DNA of 64,000 bases from Perkinsus olseni (Eukaryota > Perkinsozoa > Perkinsida > Perkinsidae), in assembly GCA_013115135.1 (NCBI GenBank), contig JABANP010000099.1, positions 62,001-126,000 of the forward strand, in the 5' to 3' direction. The first letter of the stretch is position 1. Each line of letters begins with the position of its first letter. The translations under genes were made by a program, and so were the position numbers. The notes under the pieces are model-generated. The model did not search any database. It was not told the DNA's origin and worked only from the letters and a program-made list of their open reading frames with translations. Positions 11,501 through 22,499 of this stretch are shown here, in pieces.

Positions 11501-11761
11501 TGCACAATATTTGTCTCCGATTTTAGGTTTTGCTGTGTCGCATATAGCGTGATGCTAGAGCGCATTACTCAGGTTTTATTGTTATTTAAGCGCGTGTGAA
11601 GCCTTCGACCTTTACTCATAACGAGTGCTTTGGGTTCGCTCTAGTTTGCTAGAGCATCTTTGCTTCAGCCTGTTGTTTGAGAATTCAATGGAAAGGAATT
11701 AGGTTCAAACGAAGGAAAAAAGTGCCCGCCCAGTGCGCGCGTTTCTAGATGGCGCGTACTG
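8513..11761 (-). mobile_element. Complete-length Tc1/mariner-superfamily-like DNA transposon with broken transposase
   Basis: The element is bounded by TA on both sides (8511-8512 and 11762-11763), a TA target-site duplication. It has long imperfect terminal inverted repeats beginning CAGTACGCGCC and running on through TCTAGAAACGCGC, GGGCGGGCA and CTTTCC. Inside lies a minus-strand transposase split over at least three frames. TA duplication plus CAGTA-starting ends fit the Tc1/mariner (pogo-like) superfamily. The transposase motifs VDGHEREDVV, SQDEKIHH and SDFLSEIFGF are of the type seen in large pogo-like transposases with a YVDGHERxDVV motif in fungi and protists (from memory of the family, not a search). 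An internal perfect hairpin lies at 8627-8661 and two more at 9065-9083 and 9083-9118. Confidence 0.88.
9315..11287 (-). pseudogene. Degraded pogo-like DDE transposase
   Basis: Read on the minus strand, coding-like blocks follow one another in different frames. A basic N-terminal block lies at 11287-11018 and a Lys/Arg-rich block at 10928-10692. A helix-turn-helix-like block with an HRWCHDFEP motif lies at 10725-10387. The catalytic region lies at 10338-9928, with VDGHEREDVV continuing out of frame into VADRQRLYKELEEVRPLY, then SQDEKIHH (first catalytic Asp) and a KPRQKSLGR/SDFLSEIFGFIRY block. A C-terminal block with KYPEDGLN and FRDDFLYLA lies at 9875-9315. At least two frameshifts separate the blocks, so the protein cannot be made as one chain. 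It lies entirely inside the transposon and is its autonomous gene, now dead. Confidence 0.8.
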
Positions 11762-11763
11762 TA

Positions 11764-13260
11764 CACCATTCCGAAGAGCACACGTGAGAACCCCCGTTGA
11801 AAATAGGGGGGGCATCCGAAACCGAGCTTCCGAGTTCAAAACAAGAGATAATAACCACAAATTCGATTTATAATGGGGAAAATTTCCGTTTTTTGCCGAT
11901 TTTCACAAAATTTTTCTCCAACTAGGAATCTAATGTGTTTGCCCACCGACTTTCGTGCGGTTCGAGGCTACTCATGGCTCAGCTTTTCCCTTCCTCGGAA
12001 GGTCATGCCATCCTATAACATTATGATTCTGCAAGGTTGATAGGAAGGCAAGGCGCAGCCACAGGCTGCGATGTGCCAGACTATCAACCGGTCAAAACCC
12101 GCAGAAATCAGGACGCTTCGGGGACAGCCTCCCCGAACCTTGCGCGAAGGAACACAACGTGACAACTCGCGCGCCCAGTGCTTATTACTATGAAACGCTC
12201 GGGCCGGCGACAAAAGTATCGCTAGGGGCGCCTCCTCAGGAACGGTTCCTCGGCGCTCGATTTTTCCCCATCCCGCACCCACCCGGGATACTTCTCTTCG
12301 CATGTCCTCGTCTCGCTCGACGACGCTCCCAGAAACTGCCAACCGGCAACCGGCACCGCCGGTCAGCAGCAGCAGCAGCAGGGAGCTGTGAGTCACAGCC
12401 TGCGACCTGCCGAGCACCCGAAGCCGCTTTCGAGTAGTATGTGGCGCGTGAAGACTCTGCAGTACGCAAGCTACACGGCATAAGGGCTCTGACCGCACTC
12501 GGCAGCCAGCTGGCAGTGGCAGCCCGCTGGCAGAAGGAGGAACTAGGGGCTCGTCACGGCGATGACATCGCCGAAGCGAGTCACTACTTTGAGATCGCTG
12601 TGAACGTCTTGGCCATCAGGGCCAATCAATATTCGACGTCATAGGGTTCCTCCTTAGCCACTGTTTGGACTAGCGTCATCTCCCGCACGGCGAGACGCGC
12701 AACTGTCGATCAGTCGGCATGGTAAGGAGCCGTTCGACGCCTCTGCTCAGCTGTTCATCTCCACCGCCTGTGGAGTCCACAGTGTGGGCCACAGAAGCTG
12801 CCAGCTCAACTTGTCAGGGTGGGTGTCTGGCTCAATCAGCGGTCAGTGACATCCGTCAGTCATCACCCACCAAGTATGGCCACCCGCTCGGGTCGCGGTC
12901 TGTCCGCCTCTCTCTCACCCATTGTTTGGACAGTTCGTGATTTCGTTGCGGGGTTTGCTCGCTCTAATCCTTACTCTAAGTCGATCGGCATAGGGACCCT
13001 ACTCGATATCCCGAGGGATCGTTTGTCAGAAAAATGACATCCGTGGGATTCGAACCGGCGACTTTCACGAAAGTGCTCGATGCAGCATTCATATTACTCA
13101 TCGTCGGTGTTGAACTCACCTAGCACGTCTCTCCAAGTTTTCAACGGACAATCGAGTACCGCACGCAAGCCGAATTACACTCTTTACGTCGCGCAAGATC
13201 CGCCCCTTCGTCTCGAAGACCTAGTATCAGTAGAGAGCAATCTGCACCCACCGGACGGGT
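11764..13260. other. Intergenic stretch without a supported gene
   Basis: Continuation of the third tandem unit or unrelated spacer. It contains a CAG trinucleotide run at about 12362-12380, GC-rich overlapping ORFs on both strands (12.0-12.65 kb) with no recognisable motif or signal peptide, and a tRNA T-arm-like sequence on the minus strand (about 13030-13050, GGTTCGAATCC read on that strand, followed by TTTTT). I see no gene I can defend. Confidence 0.5.
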
Positions 13261-14037
13261 AGGGACACTGTCTTTATGACGGTGTCACTGACATTATGAC
13301 AGTGTCACTGTCACTGTGACCAACACAGTGACACTGTGACATTCTGGTGACACAAAGATGTATACCAGGAGTGTTGGCTCAGTGCAACTATCAAAGCTAT
13401 TTCGGATCTCGAGCTCGAATATCACGGCTAGCTTGCATAATGTTAGTTACATTCCCGTCTGGAAGCGCCCGCATGCCTCAGTGCTGTCCCGCAGTGACAC
13501 GAAGGGCCACGTGACATGTCCCGGGTGGCCTCCACTTTTTTTTGTCCTCATTCCGCCTCTAGAAGATTCATCTCGTGCTTTCTTCGACGTTGAAGACCAA
13601 CGGGTCTCCGGAAATACCGGCCATAGAAGAACGAATCCTATAGGAGAAAATTGAGACTGATTACGGGTCACTCAGGTGCGTCGCGGCTAGCTCTGCGTCT
13701 CCAAGGCCGTCATTCGTATGTGAACGTGAGCGCTATAGCGCGATAGATTCTCGCTCTCATCGTCCCACTCATGGGCCTGTTTTCCATCATCCGAGCTTCC
13801 TCTCAACCAGCTAGCCGGCCTCGGGCTAGAGGCAGCAGCACTTATAGCGCCTCATAACAAACATCCCAGGAGTTCCTGATTGGTGTGGCGGCTCCGGGCA
13901 GGCTTCCCACTGTAAGCCTCGTCTCATGTGAGTGGTATCATATTTTTCCACGCTTCCGCCGATGAATGGGGGCCCTGATTCCCTGACTCGGAATGTTCCG
14001 ACCCTTCCCTTCAGCTTTTGGACCAAAAGTTTTGGTT

Positions 14038-14460
14038 ATGCCCACTCTCTCCCAACTCATCGTTCTGCTGTTCTGTATCCAACCCTCTCATGGACAGGAA
14101 TGTCTACCGACGGGTGTCTACAGCTACCTCAACACAGACGCCGAGCCCGGCTCTCCGCTCGATCTTTATGGTTCCCCGATCACAAGTCTGTCGTTTTACT
14201 CCCCATGGGGAGAATTGTGTGCAGTCCGATTCAATATGACTGTCGATGGAAGATCTGGTTCGTTCACCGCTCGATATACTGTTGGCGCTCTTAATTTCGT
14301 AGACCTTTACTCTCTTTCACAAGTGCCACTTTACTTCAAGCATATGCTGGACAGGGTCGCAATCGAAGGCGTGAGTCTCTCTTTTATACTTCGTCTGATT
14401 AGGGAGGACGGATACAGTATGTTTTGGGATGATGGAGTTACACGTTACAAGCGTTCGTAG
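14038..14460 (+). CDS. Small secreted protein, diverged family member 3
   Basis: A 140-residue homologue of 2011-2436 starting at MPTLSQLIVLLFC, which supports the choice of the internal ATG in the other copies. Signal peptide, then the shared skeleton C-x-PTGVYSYL, GSPLDLYGSPITSLSF, AVRFNMTV, GSFTARYT, SQVP and YKRS at the C-terminus, with many replacements elsewhere. Both mature cysteines are kept. Upstream (13270-13800) and downstream (to about 14660) sequence also matches the tandem units, so this is the secreted gene of an older, interrupted third unit. Confidence 0.75.
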   Translation: MPTLSQLIVLLFCIQPSHGQECLPTGVYSYLNTDAEPGSPLDLYGSPITSLSFYSPWGELCAVRFNMTVDGRSGSFTARYTVGALNFVDLYSLSQVPLYFKHMLDRVAIEGVSLSFILRLIREDGYSMFWDDGVTRYKRS

Positions 14461-14469
14461 AGGTAGATC

Positions 14470-17400
14470 TCTCTGCTCTCCCGACTTCAAGGTTCACTTT
14501 CGTAGAGGAAGTTTCGTCGTTCGCACCACCTAGTGGTCTGCGACTTTCATCCCAGTATGCATTTTTTCTGAAGCGAATGGTTCTCTTACAGTATTTGATT
14601 ATTGGCGCTCGATCAGTGGCAAGATACATATGTTAACTCTCTCTCTATTATCAGCCTCGTAACTCACGAGTCGTTAGGCGCATCACCGATAGCAGTATTC
14701 ACGGGATGCTGACTGGGAGCGGTATCCCTTGTGCTGCGGCTCGGTGTTCGTGTTACCGAAAGGGTTGCAGGCGTATACAACGGCTTCTATTGACCTTCTC
14801 AAGTCTTACGTCGAATGCAGTGGGGCACCTGAGCGCTCACGGACTCTGAGCCTGGCTCAGTGAGCCAAGATGGTGATGAGCGCAACGGGGAATCGCCACA
14901 CGACATAGTGTAATGCCAAGTAGTGAGCAGCCTGCCGCGACCCATGGTGACGAGATCCAGAGCAGTTGCTCATCAAAAACGGACGCTGATTCAGTGTTCA
15001 TATTCAGCGTCGCTGGATATGGCTCGTGAACCTTTCGCTCGCCCTTATCATTAAACGGTTGACCGTTACGTTACAGCTATATCAACAATCGATTCCTCTC
15101 TAGGAGTGTTTCGGGAGGGTCATAAGACTTGTGTTATTAGTGAGGAGAGTGCACGGAAGAATTAAGGTGCAGACGCGACAGGACGTATTCGAGCGGGTCA
15201 ACGAGATAAGATTCCACGGTGGTTGCCGAGCGAGGATGAGTTCCGAAAATCACTTCCTTTAGCTTAAATTAAGCTGCTTAATACGCCGTCTCCCATTCAT
15301 GTTCAACATCTTTGCGGGGATGGGCCCCGACTCTGCGTGACAACGTGTGTGCAACTTCGAACGCGTTAACCTGCACAATTTGGTGGATAAGAACTGGGCT
15401 GGAGCCCCTGGAAAATCAGTCAGCGCCGCTACGGAGCGTTGTGTTCTGTTGGGTGTGTAAGGCGGAGGCACGCTAAGGAGCTGCGGCAGATACCGTGCAG
15501 TTTCACTTTCTCTTCTCAGATTGCTGAGTATACGTAGGAACAAAGCACTGACATGGTCCGACATACTGATACAACTACGAAACGCAACAAACCAGAAAAA
15601 TGTTTAGTATGACCGATGTTTAGGGTACCGATTTGGGTATTTTTCCCTCAGATATGTGTGATGATAAGGCTATTCTCTTCAGGGAAACCGGCTTCTCCAG
15701 ATGTTGCGTAATGATCTTGAGTGCACAGGCTACAGAACGCGTTCTAGAGCTAAACTCGCAAATTGCACTTGGCCAGAGCGTAATTGTCGTCGAGCCTGTG
15801 TTCGATGATTTATGCTTGGCCAATACTCATAACCACATTATAAGGAGTAAGAGCTGGCTGCTGCCGGCGATGATTGAGAGTATTTCGGCTGCGCCAATCT
15901 TGAAAGTGAAGTCGAAACACAAGAGATACGGGATCGTTCAACTTCTTCGTACTACGCAACGGTACAATTGAGCCAGATTACTGCAGCTGGGAGGAGGGCT
16001 GCTCAGGTGAATTATGTGACGGACAGTGCTCGTATCCAATGACGTGTCCGAGCATCAGCTGACCGGGAAAAGTCGCGTTTGACAGTCGAGCAGACATGCC
16101 TCCCACAGCTGAGGAGATAGCGAAGCAGGGCAGCGCATTTGCACAACAGTTAATAAAAAAACGGGGGTAAGTCACTCAACCAAACATAACGGGACATTGG
16201 ACGGTATGAGTGTGCTGGTAGGATGGAGCAATCCCAGTTCGTATGACCCCGGCTTCCCTGTACAAACAGCTATTCTGTTTCGTGTGTGCTCACCAGCAAA
16301 ACAGGGTGGGAGTTCGCCTTACCAGGCCGTCTGCGTTTTTTAAGTGGAACTGGTGTGGGGGCAGGAGGCCGTTGGGATCCTGGCGCTGGAAAACTTCCCA
16401 GGGAACAGATCTGGTCAGGGCCTAGCCAGGTCTGTTCGGCATGCGATATAGGCCTCGGAACCGACCCGAACAAGTACATAAAAGATTGGGTTCGAGAAGG
16501 AGTGCGAATTCGTCAGTCACAGAATAAAGGCCCTCAAAACGGTACCAACGGGAATGGACTCTCTGTCTCTTTTAACTGGCTTTAAGCCCTGTGGCATGGC
16601 GCTTGCCTCAAACAGCCACACTGTGCTGACTCAGCACCGCTGAGATATAGTGCACGATGACAGCGCCATTAACGTCACGCGAGTCGTCTCCTGAGGAGAC
16701 TCTGCTCATTGTCTCCCGGTGTGTTACGCTCCGTCTATGACATGGACTCTATGTTTATGCGTGCAGAGCAGTCTGGGTAATAGCTCATTCGCATCTCACA
16801 AGCTCCCTTTGGCGTTGCGTTCCACGCGTGAGTAAGAGGAATACAACACGGTGCTCTCTATAATATGAAGTCTTCGTATGCTTCTAAACTCATTTTTCGA
16901 CACTGCTCCGGTGAACTAGCCCGTGCTCCCTCTCAGAGGAGACGTGCGCAGGGGAGTCCTCTGCGCACGTTGTTATCAGCAGCTCTTCGTTCCCTTTCTC
17001 CTGAGGCCCTTCATATGTTTCTAATTCCCGTCTGTCGCCCTGATTGGAGGCGCCAACGCCGGCGTGCGCCATGGCCTTTGATTCTCGCCATACAGCCCGA
17101 ACCAGCTGCGCAACACAAACCGTCGGTGGGCTTGAAGGTGATAGTCGTAACGTTGAAGGGACGAACCTCGAGTCAGGGTTGTCGATTCCGATAAAATCGT
17201 AAAACGATTTCCGAAAATCGAATTTCATGGTGAAACTTCGATGAAATTCCTTTCATTATCGGAAAAAGCAAATTTGTCGCTCCGTCGAACAGCGACGGAT
17301 CATTCTTCCCTACCCCAGGGGGTAGTACCAAGGGGTAGTACCCCTTGAGCTCCTCTTGGTTCCTGGACCAGGAACGCTTGTAGACATTGTCTTTTGACGA

Positions 17401-17640
17401 CGCCACGGATAGTATCTCAGCCTCCTTCGTTAATAAGTTGCCATTGCCGACCAGTCATTGCCAATGACTGGTCGGCAATGACCAGTGACTCTTTGGTGAG
17501 TCACCATCGGTGGCTAACTGTCCCAAAAAACTAAGGGATTAATAACCAAACAGTCAACCTAATACGCCGATCTCGTCGTCTCACCTAGGAACTGAGGTTG
17601 TCTTCGTTGCTTACTCATTTATCTTTTCCTCTCTCAGGAC
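14470..17640. other. Long stretch without a supported gene
   Basis: The first about 200 bases match the 3' flank of the secreted-protein genes. Beyond that I see scattered ORFs under 120 codons (for example 15633-15971 plus strand) without recognisable motifs or splice-linked neighbours. An inverted repeat lies at about 16937-16969 (ACGTGCGCAG versus CTGCGCACGT). Probably decayed repeats. Confidence 0.45.
17442..17480. repeat. Perfect 19-bp hairpin
   Basis: CATTGCCGACCAGTCATTG is followed, after one base, by its exact reverse complement. A second, smaller palindrome (GTGACTC/GAGTCAC) follows immediately. Probably the tip of a fold-back element near the retrotransposon debris. Confidence 0.8.
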
Positions 17641-18088
17641 TTCGAGAAGGTTGCTTATCACAGGCCAGTTATCGAGAAGCTTTTGGAGATATTATACAGC
17701 TGATAACCAACGTGTGGATCGGAACCACGGGTTTCTATTGTTGGCACTAGTGTTCCTTTCATGAATATATACAATCGATTGATGAAAGACTGCTTCAAGA
17801 ATTTCGCTGTGGTTGAGCACAACGAAGTGGTATCTCCGAACTGCCCTGCTGGAGTATTTTGAGAGTCTGACTCGTCGGGACTTAGATCCGGTTTCTCCTC
17901 GTTCATGAGGTATTTGGCCACCAAAGCATTCTGGTGACTTAGACATCCCACACTCAGGCATATAGTGACACTATAATAGTGCCACCACCAGGCGCCGGTT
18001 GACGAGACATATCTGACCTAACTAGGTCCCGCGAACTTGCTGACATTCGCAGCATTGTCAGTCGAAACTGCTGTCACGATGAGTCCTC

Positions 18089-19060
18089 CTAAAACAGAAG
18101 ACAACAGTGAGCGTTTATAGTTGCCTCGCGTTGATTTTGGGGAGTTACGCGCGAAACCCTGATGAGTGTCTTACTTTCTTGCAGAGGGCGAATGCACTCG
18201 TTCTCTAGAAAGCTTTTTATGCAAACAGATGTTTCTTTTTCTCCAACCTCGAGCTCGCGGCCCTTGAAGGGCACAACTGTTGAGCCATACACGATACAAG
18301 CCGCAACCACCTGATTTGACTTATTTGGAGGAACCCAGTAATCCATCATCAGAGCCACGCTATTTAAACCAGCTCTTGTTTCAATGTCCAAGAGCACTTC
18401 CGGGGAGCCTGACAGCTCTAATGCTGCGCTGATAGAATTAACAGAGTTAACATCCGCATGTAATCGTTCGAAAAAACCATTATGAGCACCAGAATAGGAT
18501 GCGGAACACAGATAACCACTTTATATGGTCGTGATTTAAAGAACAATTGGAATCCCCAGCTCAAAAATAAAGGCTTTTTGTCTGATACTATACATTTCAG
18601 ATTAGATTCCGAACGAAAGAAGGTATCTAGGGCAGTGACTGCCCGGCAGTCACAATAGCAGAAGTGAGTCGATCAGCAAGTGTATTCCACTGAAACTCAC
18701 TGCATGGACAAGCAATAACAAGATTATATCGAGGAACGACCGACGAAAAGTGATAGTGTCGATGTCGAGCTGAACATCGGGCCACATATATCCATGGCCA
18801 CCACTTCAAACACTTGAATATTAGATTGCCACGAGGGGTCCCCTCGGAGGGGATGCATCCGAGAGCCTTCCGGAAGGCAGCCTGACCTCGCAGTTTATCA
18901 CAGGTAGGGCATTGTTCGCAATGTCGTCGACACAATCGTGCAATACCATGAACTACGCACTTGTTACCGAGTAAACGAAGATTCAACGATAACGATCAGT
19001 CAATGGTGATGTGAGTGATATATAATGCAATATCGGGAAGGTCATATTTATTACATACTG
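18089..19060 (-). pseudogene. LTR-retrotransposon integrase remnant
   Basis: On the minus strand, a zinc-binding block (HGIARLCRRHCEQCPTCDK, the HHCC type) is followed by VFEVVAMDICGPM, the start of the DDE integrase core with its first Asp. That block is in a different frame from the flanking blocks. Further down come SVVPRYNLVIACPC and then NGFFERLHADVNSVN, matching the NG-x-x-ER-x-H block of retroviral-type integrases, followed by a C-terminal stretch to 18089. Frame changes and missing pieces show it is dead. It points to an LTR retrotransposon; BEL/Pao is suggested by the neighbouring fragment. Confidence 0.65.
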
Positions 19061-19474
19061 CCACAGTATTGCCTCGTGGAATGAACAAGCCCTGCAATCG
19101 AAGTTTTGTCCGAGTAGAATAACACGTAGTTAGAGGTGCTCCACTAGAGCAGAAAACGGTAGAAAGTCGCGTTCGCAGGTAAAACCAACTAAAATCGCGT
19201 TTGGAAGTTCTCAAAGTTCTCTCCTGATCGTTCTCAACGTTGATGATTCTACGAGTAGATTGCTACACGAGTGATATTGCATTGTCTTATACCATCTCGT
19301 ACTTTTTCCGTAATTTCCACTCTTTCCTCGAATTTCATCACTTCATTTTTCATGTCCGAAATTTCAAGGAACTTTAACTTTCGACAACTCTGGTCTCACT
19401 GATAGCCTTCAAGTTGCACCTGTACGTGGTTACCGTCTCCGGTCTTTCAGCATGTTGACCCTCCCTTCAATTTA

Positions 19475-20110
19475 GTGTCGAGTGATGTCCCTACTCTCAA
19501 CTCAAATGACCTTCAGTCCGTCTCTCCCCTGACCCTGCGAGAATCGCTATCGTGGCTTGCCAGTATCTATGACCCTCTTGGAACAGTCGCTGAAACCGTG
19601 CTCCGTGACAAACTTGTACTTCGTTATGCTCATCGATGTGGTATTACCTTTGATAAACTACTGCTAGACCCATTGTATCGTCGATCCTACAAAGTCGACC
19701 AAGCCCTCAAAAGCCCCAAGCCTGCCCCTCGATTAGTTGATCATCGAGTTCTACATGTCTTTGTCGATAGCTCCAGCTATGCACATGGGTGCTCTGTTCT
19801 CGACAGTAGGTTACTGTCAGTAACATGAACAGGATATATGATAAGGCCACATCGATCAATTATCCGACCCGAAGTGACGACTCAGTCGGACCGGCCGACA
19901 AAAACGCGTTGTCAATTAGTCGGGTTAGACGGACCCTTCAAGTGTCAGGAGTGCCACACTTGTCTGATACTTCTCGTTCCCTCTCTCGCCAGACTGAATC
20001 TGGCCCGAGCTCGTGTCATGAGCCGGTGAACAGGTGGCACCAGGTTCAGTCTAGCGAAGTACCACGAAACCGAACGAATTGTGTGGGTTTGGACGACTGG
20101 TCTATGTGCC
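19475..20110 (+). pseudogene. BEL/Pao-like reverse transcriptase / RNase H fragment
   Basis: The plus-strand block LTLRESLSWLASIYDPLG is the conserved BEL/Pao region after the RT catalytic core (R-x-x-LS...SI-x-DPLG). It is followed by LRDKLVLRYAHRCGITFD and then HVFVDSSSYAHGCSV, which matches the start of the RNase H domain with its first catalytic Asp. The chain breaks after about 117 residues. The catalytic RT motif itself is absent upstream. It lies next to, but on the opposite strand from, the integrase remnant, so the two are either from different insertions or from a rearranged element. Confidence 0.65.
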
Positions 20111-20491
20111 GCTCATGATAGGTGATAGGAGTGATGCTCGAGGAGTCTTATTCCGAATAAGTTATTCGTGACCATCAACGCCAATTCTTACTACACCCTC
20201 AATAAGGCTCCCTTATCCTATCTTGATTCAATAAGAAACTTGAACGAAGCTACCAACTGCGATACAGATTGAACCCGTCAGATTCCTGGCTTGAAGCTAA
20301 ATCACGGTCGCCGATTACATGACATTCTGAATTGCAGGGACTCGGTGTTACAGGGACTGAGCTACAGACGGTGAGGGAGTGACGGGGCCGGATGCTGTCT
20401 CATCGTCTCATGTGGAGCCACTCCTCTGGCTTCTCATCCCGCGATTATTGAATTGATAGCATTCCCCTACTACACGGCCATTCAACAGCAT

Positions 20492-20552
20492 AGTTCCATA
20501 ACTACACGGCTCTTGCTTCAACACGAAGCAACAGCCGTGTAGTATTGGAACT
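20492..20552. repeat. 61-bp near-perfect hairpin
   Basis: AGTTCCA, then ACTACACGGCT and TTGCTTC, a five-base loop, then GAAGCAA, AGCCGTGTAGT and TTGGAACT. The arms pair over almost their whole length. A partial repeat of the arm (ctactacacggccattc) lies just upstream at 20468, hinting at a terminal-repeat relationship. Likely part of a fold-back or LTR-end structure. Confidence 0.85.
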
Positions 20553-20799
20553 ATTGATTCAGCCAAAGCATTCCAAGGAGGTCATTCTTGTGCGATGCAG
20601 CGGAAGATGCGCAAAGATACTCGCACTTTAAAACGGCCTCGACTAAGAGCTATTACTATATGACCTTGGATCCCTCGTGACCTAAGATCTGTGCTGATAT
20701 ATGTCTAATGCTTAGACCCTAATCCTCCCGAAGCAGATGACCCCGGGGACTCCGCGCATTCTGATTCGCCGTCTCTTCATCATTCAAAGATCTCCTATT

Positions 20800-21350
20800 C
20801 ATGAACGATTTTAACGCGACCGTGCAAGCGACGAATCGACTTCGCCATTTGATTGAGTCTAACGCCGGAAGTGAACGCAGTGAGTCGCCAACGGCCGAAA
20901 CGTGTAAGCTCATTGCATTGGAAGCGATGGAACGAGAGGCTAACGAAAGCGTGGTCTAGAACTTCCGACGGCGCAACACTGTCCCGGAGAAACAAAGACT
21001 CGCCACGCGACATGGCACAACAACCGCCAATCTTCTCTGTGCTACTTTCGCACGGGCGATCTTCCGAAGATCGCCAGATATCCCACTCCGCTTGTTGGGT
21101 GTGTAGGCGGCAGCGCCAATAGCAACCACGCTTCTGCACGCTTCCTCGATTCGATTTTGCACTAATCTCTAGTCCCTGGATGAGCCCCAACTGCCCGTCT
21201 GTCGCGCGTACGTCCTCACTCACGTACGAGAGTAACGGCCAGAGCGCTATCGGGTATTCGAAAAACAGTCGCAATACGACGTAGGAAAGGCTTTCCTCCG
21301 TTACATTGGTCCAGGTACCCGCACCGCTGCAGTTTTTTTCCAATCAATCA
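20800..21350 (+). other. Possible decayed coding region
   Basis: From ATG at 20803 a plus-strand frame reads MNDFNATVQATNRLRHLIE and stays open for about 50 codons. After stops it resumes with protein-like stretches (RNTVPEKQRLATRHGTTTAN; RAIFRRSPDIPLRLLGV; RYIGPGTRTAAVFF). A 182-codon ORF overlaps on the other strand. It may be a broken retroelement gag-like gene; I cannot name it. Confidence 0.25.
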
Positions 21351-21944
21351 TACCACGCTGACCATAACTGAGGCCCAGGGCTTGTGGGACTTCTACAGAC
21401 CCTGGCAGCAGATGACAAACCCTAAGAGCTTTCTGCCTCTCGCGAAGCTACTACTGGAGTGTTTTCAGCTCTTTTTCGCTACACACGCTACCATTGGGGA
21501 TTGAAGTGCAAAAAAGTGCTGGGGACAACGAAATCGAACATCCCATTTGCGAAGTTGAATTTTCCAGTGCCGCGAAATTGAAGGTTCCAAGGACCGCTCA
21601 CGAATATTGAAAGTTCGAATGCGAAATTGAAGTTCCCTATTGCGAAGTTGAAAGTTCCATCTTGTCGAAATTGAACTCACGAAGGGCCAACGTGCGGATT
21701 CGAAAGTCCCAACGGGGAATTGAATGTTCCACGTGCGGAATAGATATTCCCGTTTCAGATTCGTACCGTACATCCAACATCGCCCGCCTCGGCGAACTTG
21801 ATGGAGACACGCACTGTCGAACTAGATGTTGATAAGGGGTAGTAAACTGAGAACGGCTAGAACCGAGGAGATTTTCGCTTTAATGGGAGCTGAGCCCGTT
21901 CGCGTCGTGTAGGTGATCATCAAGATTTAGTTCGCCTCGTGAAG

Positions 21945-22238
21945 ATGAGGTTATCCTTATTTGTAACCCTTCTGCTCTTCCTCTCTGCAGTCATTGTTGA
22001 CAGTGGTGGGAGCAGTGACAGCAGGGGTGGTAACGGCGGGACCGGTGGTAACGGTGGTAACGGCGGTAACGGTGGTAACGGTGGTAACGGCGGTACCGGT
22101 GGTAACGGCGGCAACGGCGGCAGTGGCAGCGGCGGTGGTAACGGCGGCAATGGTGGCAACGGCGGTCCCGATGGTCCTGGTGGATATGGCGGTAACGGCG
22201 GCAATTGCGGCAATGGCCGCCTTCTCTTCTTTGCTTGA
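21945..22238 (+). CDS. Glycine/asparagine-rich secreted protein
   Basis: From the ATG at 21945 the protein starts MRLSLFVTLLLFLSAV, a strong signal peptide, and then consists almost wholly of GGN-type triplets (GGNGGNGG...) for about 70 residues before ending CGNGRLLFFA. The length is 97 residues. Such Gly-rich repeats occur in wall and extracellular-matrix proteins; no enzymatic role is implied. The antisense strand of the repeat encodes a Pro-rich ORF (22492-21920), which is the expected shadow of GGN codons. I chose the plus strand because only it has a signal peptide at the right place. Confidence 0.6.
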   Translation: MRLSLFVTLLLFLSAVIVDSGGSSDSRGGNGGTGGNGGNGGNGGNGGNGGTGGNGGNGGSGSGGGNGGNGGNGGPDGPGGYGGNGGNCGNGRLLFFA

Positions 22239-22499
22239 AGTGGCCCTACAGAGGAGCTCGGCAAGTGCTCTTTTGAGCGATGTGATTCCATCTTGATCGA
22301 TTTTGTTGACATGCTATTATTGACATTTCTGTTGGGCTTTTGCTCGCATAGCGAGCCGTCCGGTTTTTGTGGCTTTAGCCCTGCCTCTGGTCGTGGTCTG
22401 CGTTCCGAGGCTAGTGCGTAGATTCGCTCAAGCTCAGCATATCTGTTGAACAGATTCTGTTCGTATCTTGAGGTTACCATTGCCTTGCGCAAGTCAGTG

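Noticed and set aside
21920..22492. Pro-rich minus-strand protein
   Set aside because: It is the antisense of GGN repeats and lacks a signal or motif; the plus strand has a clear signal peptide.
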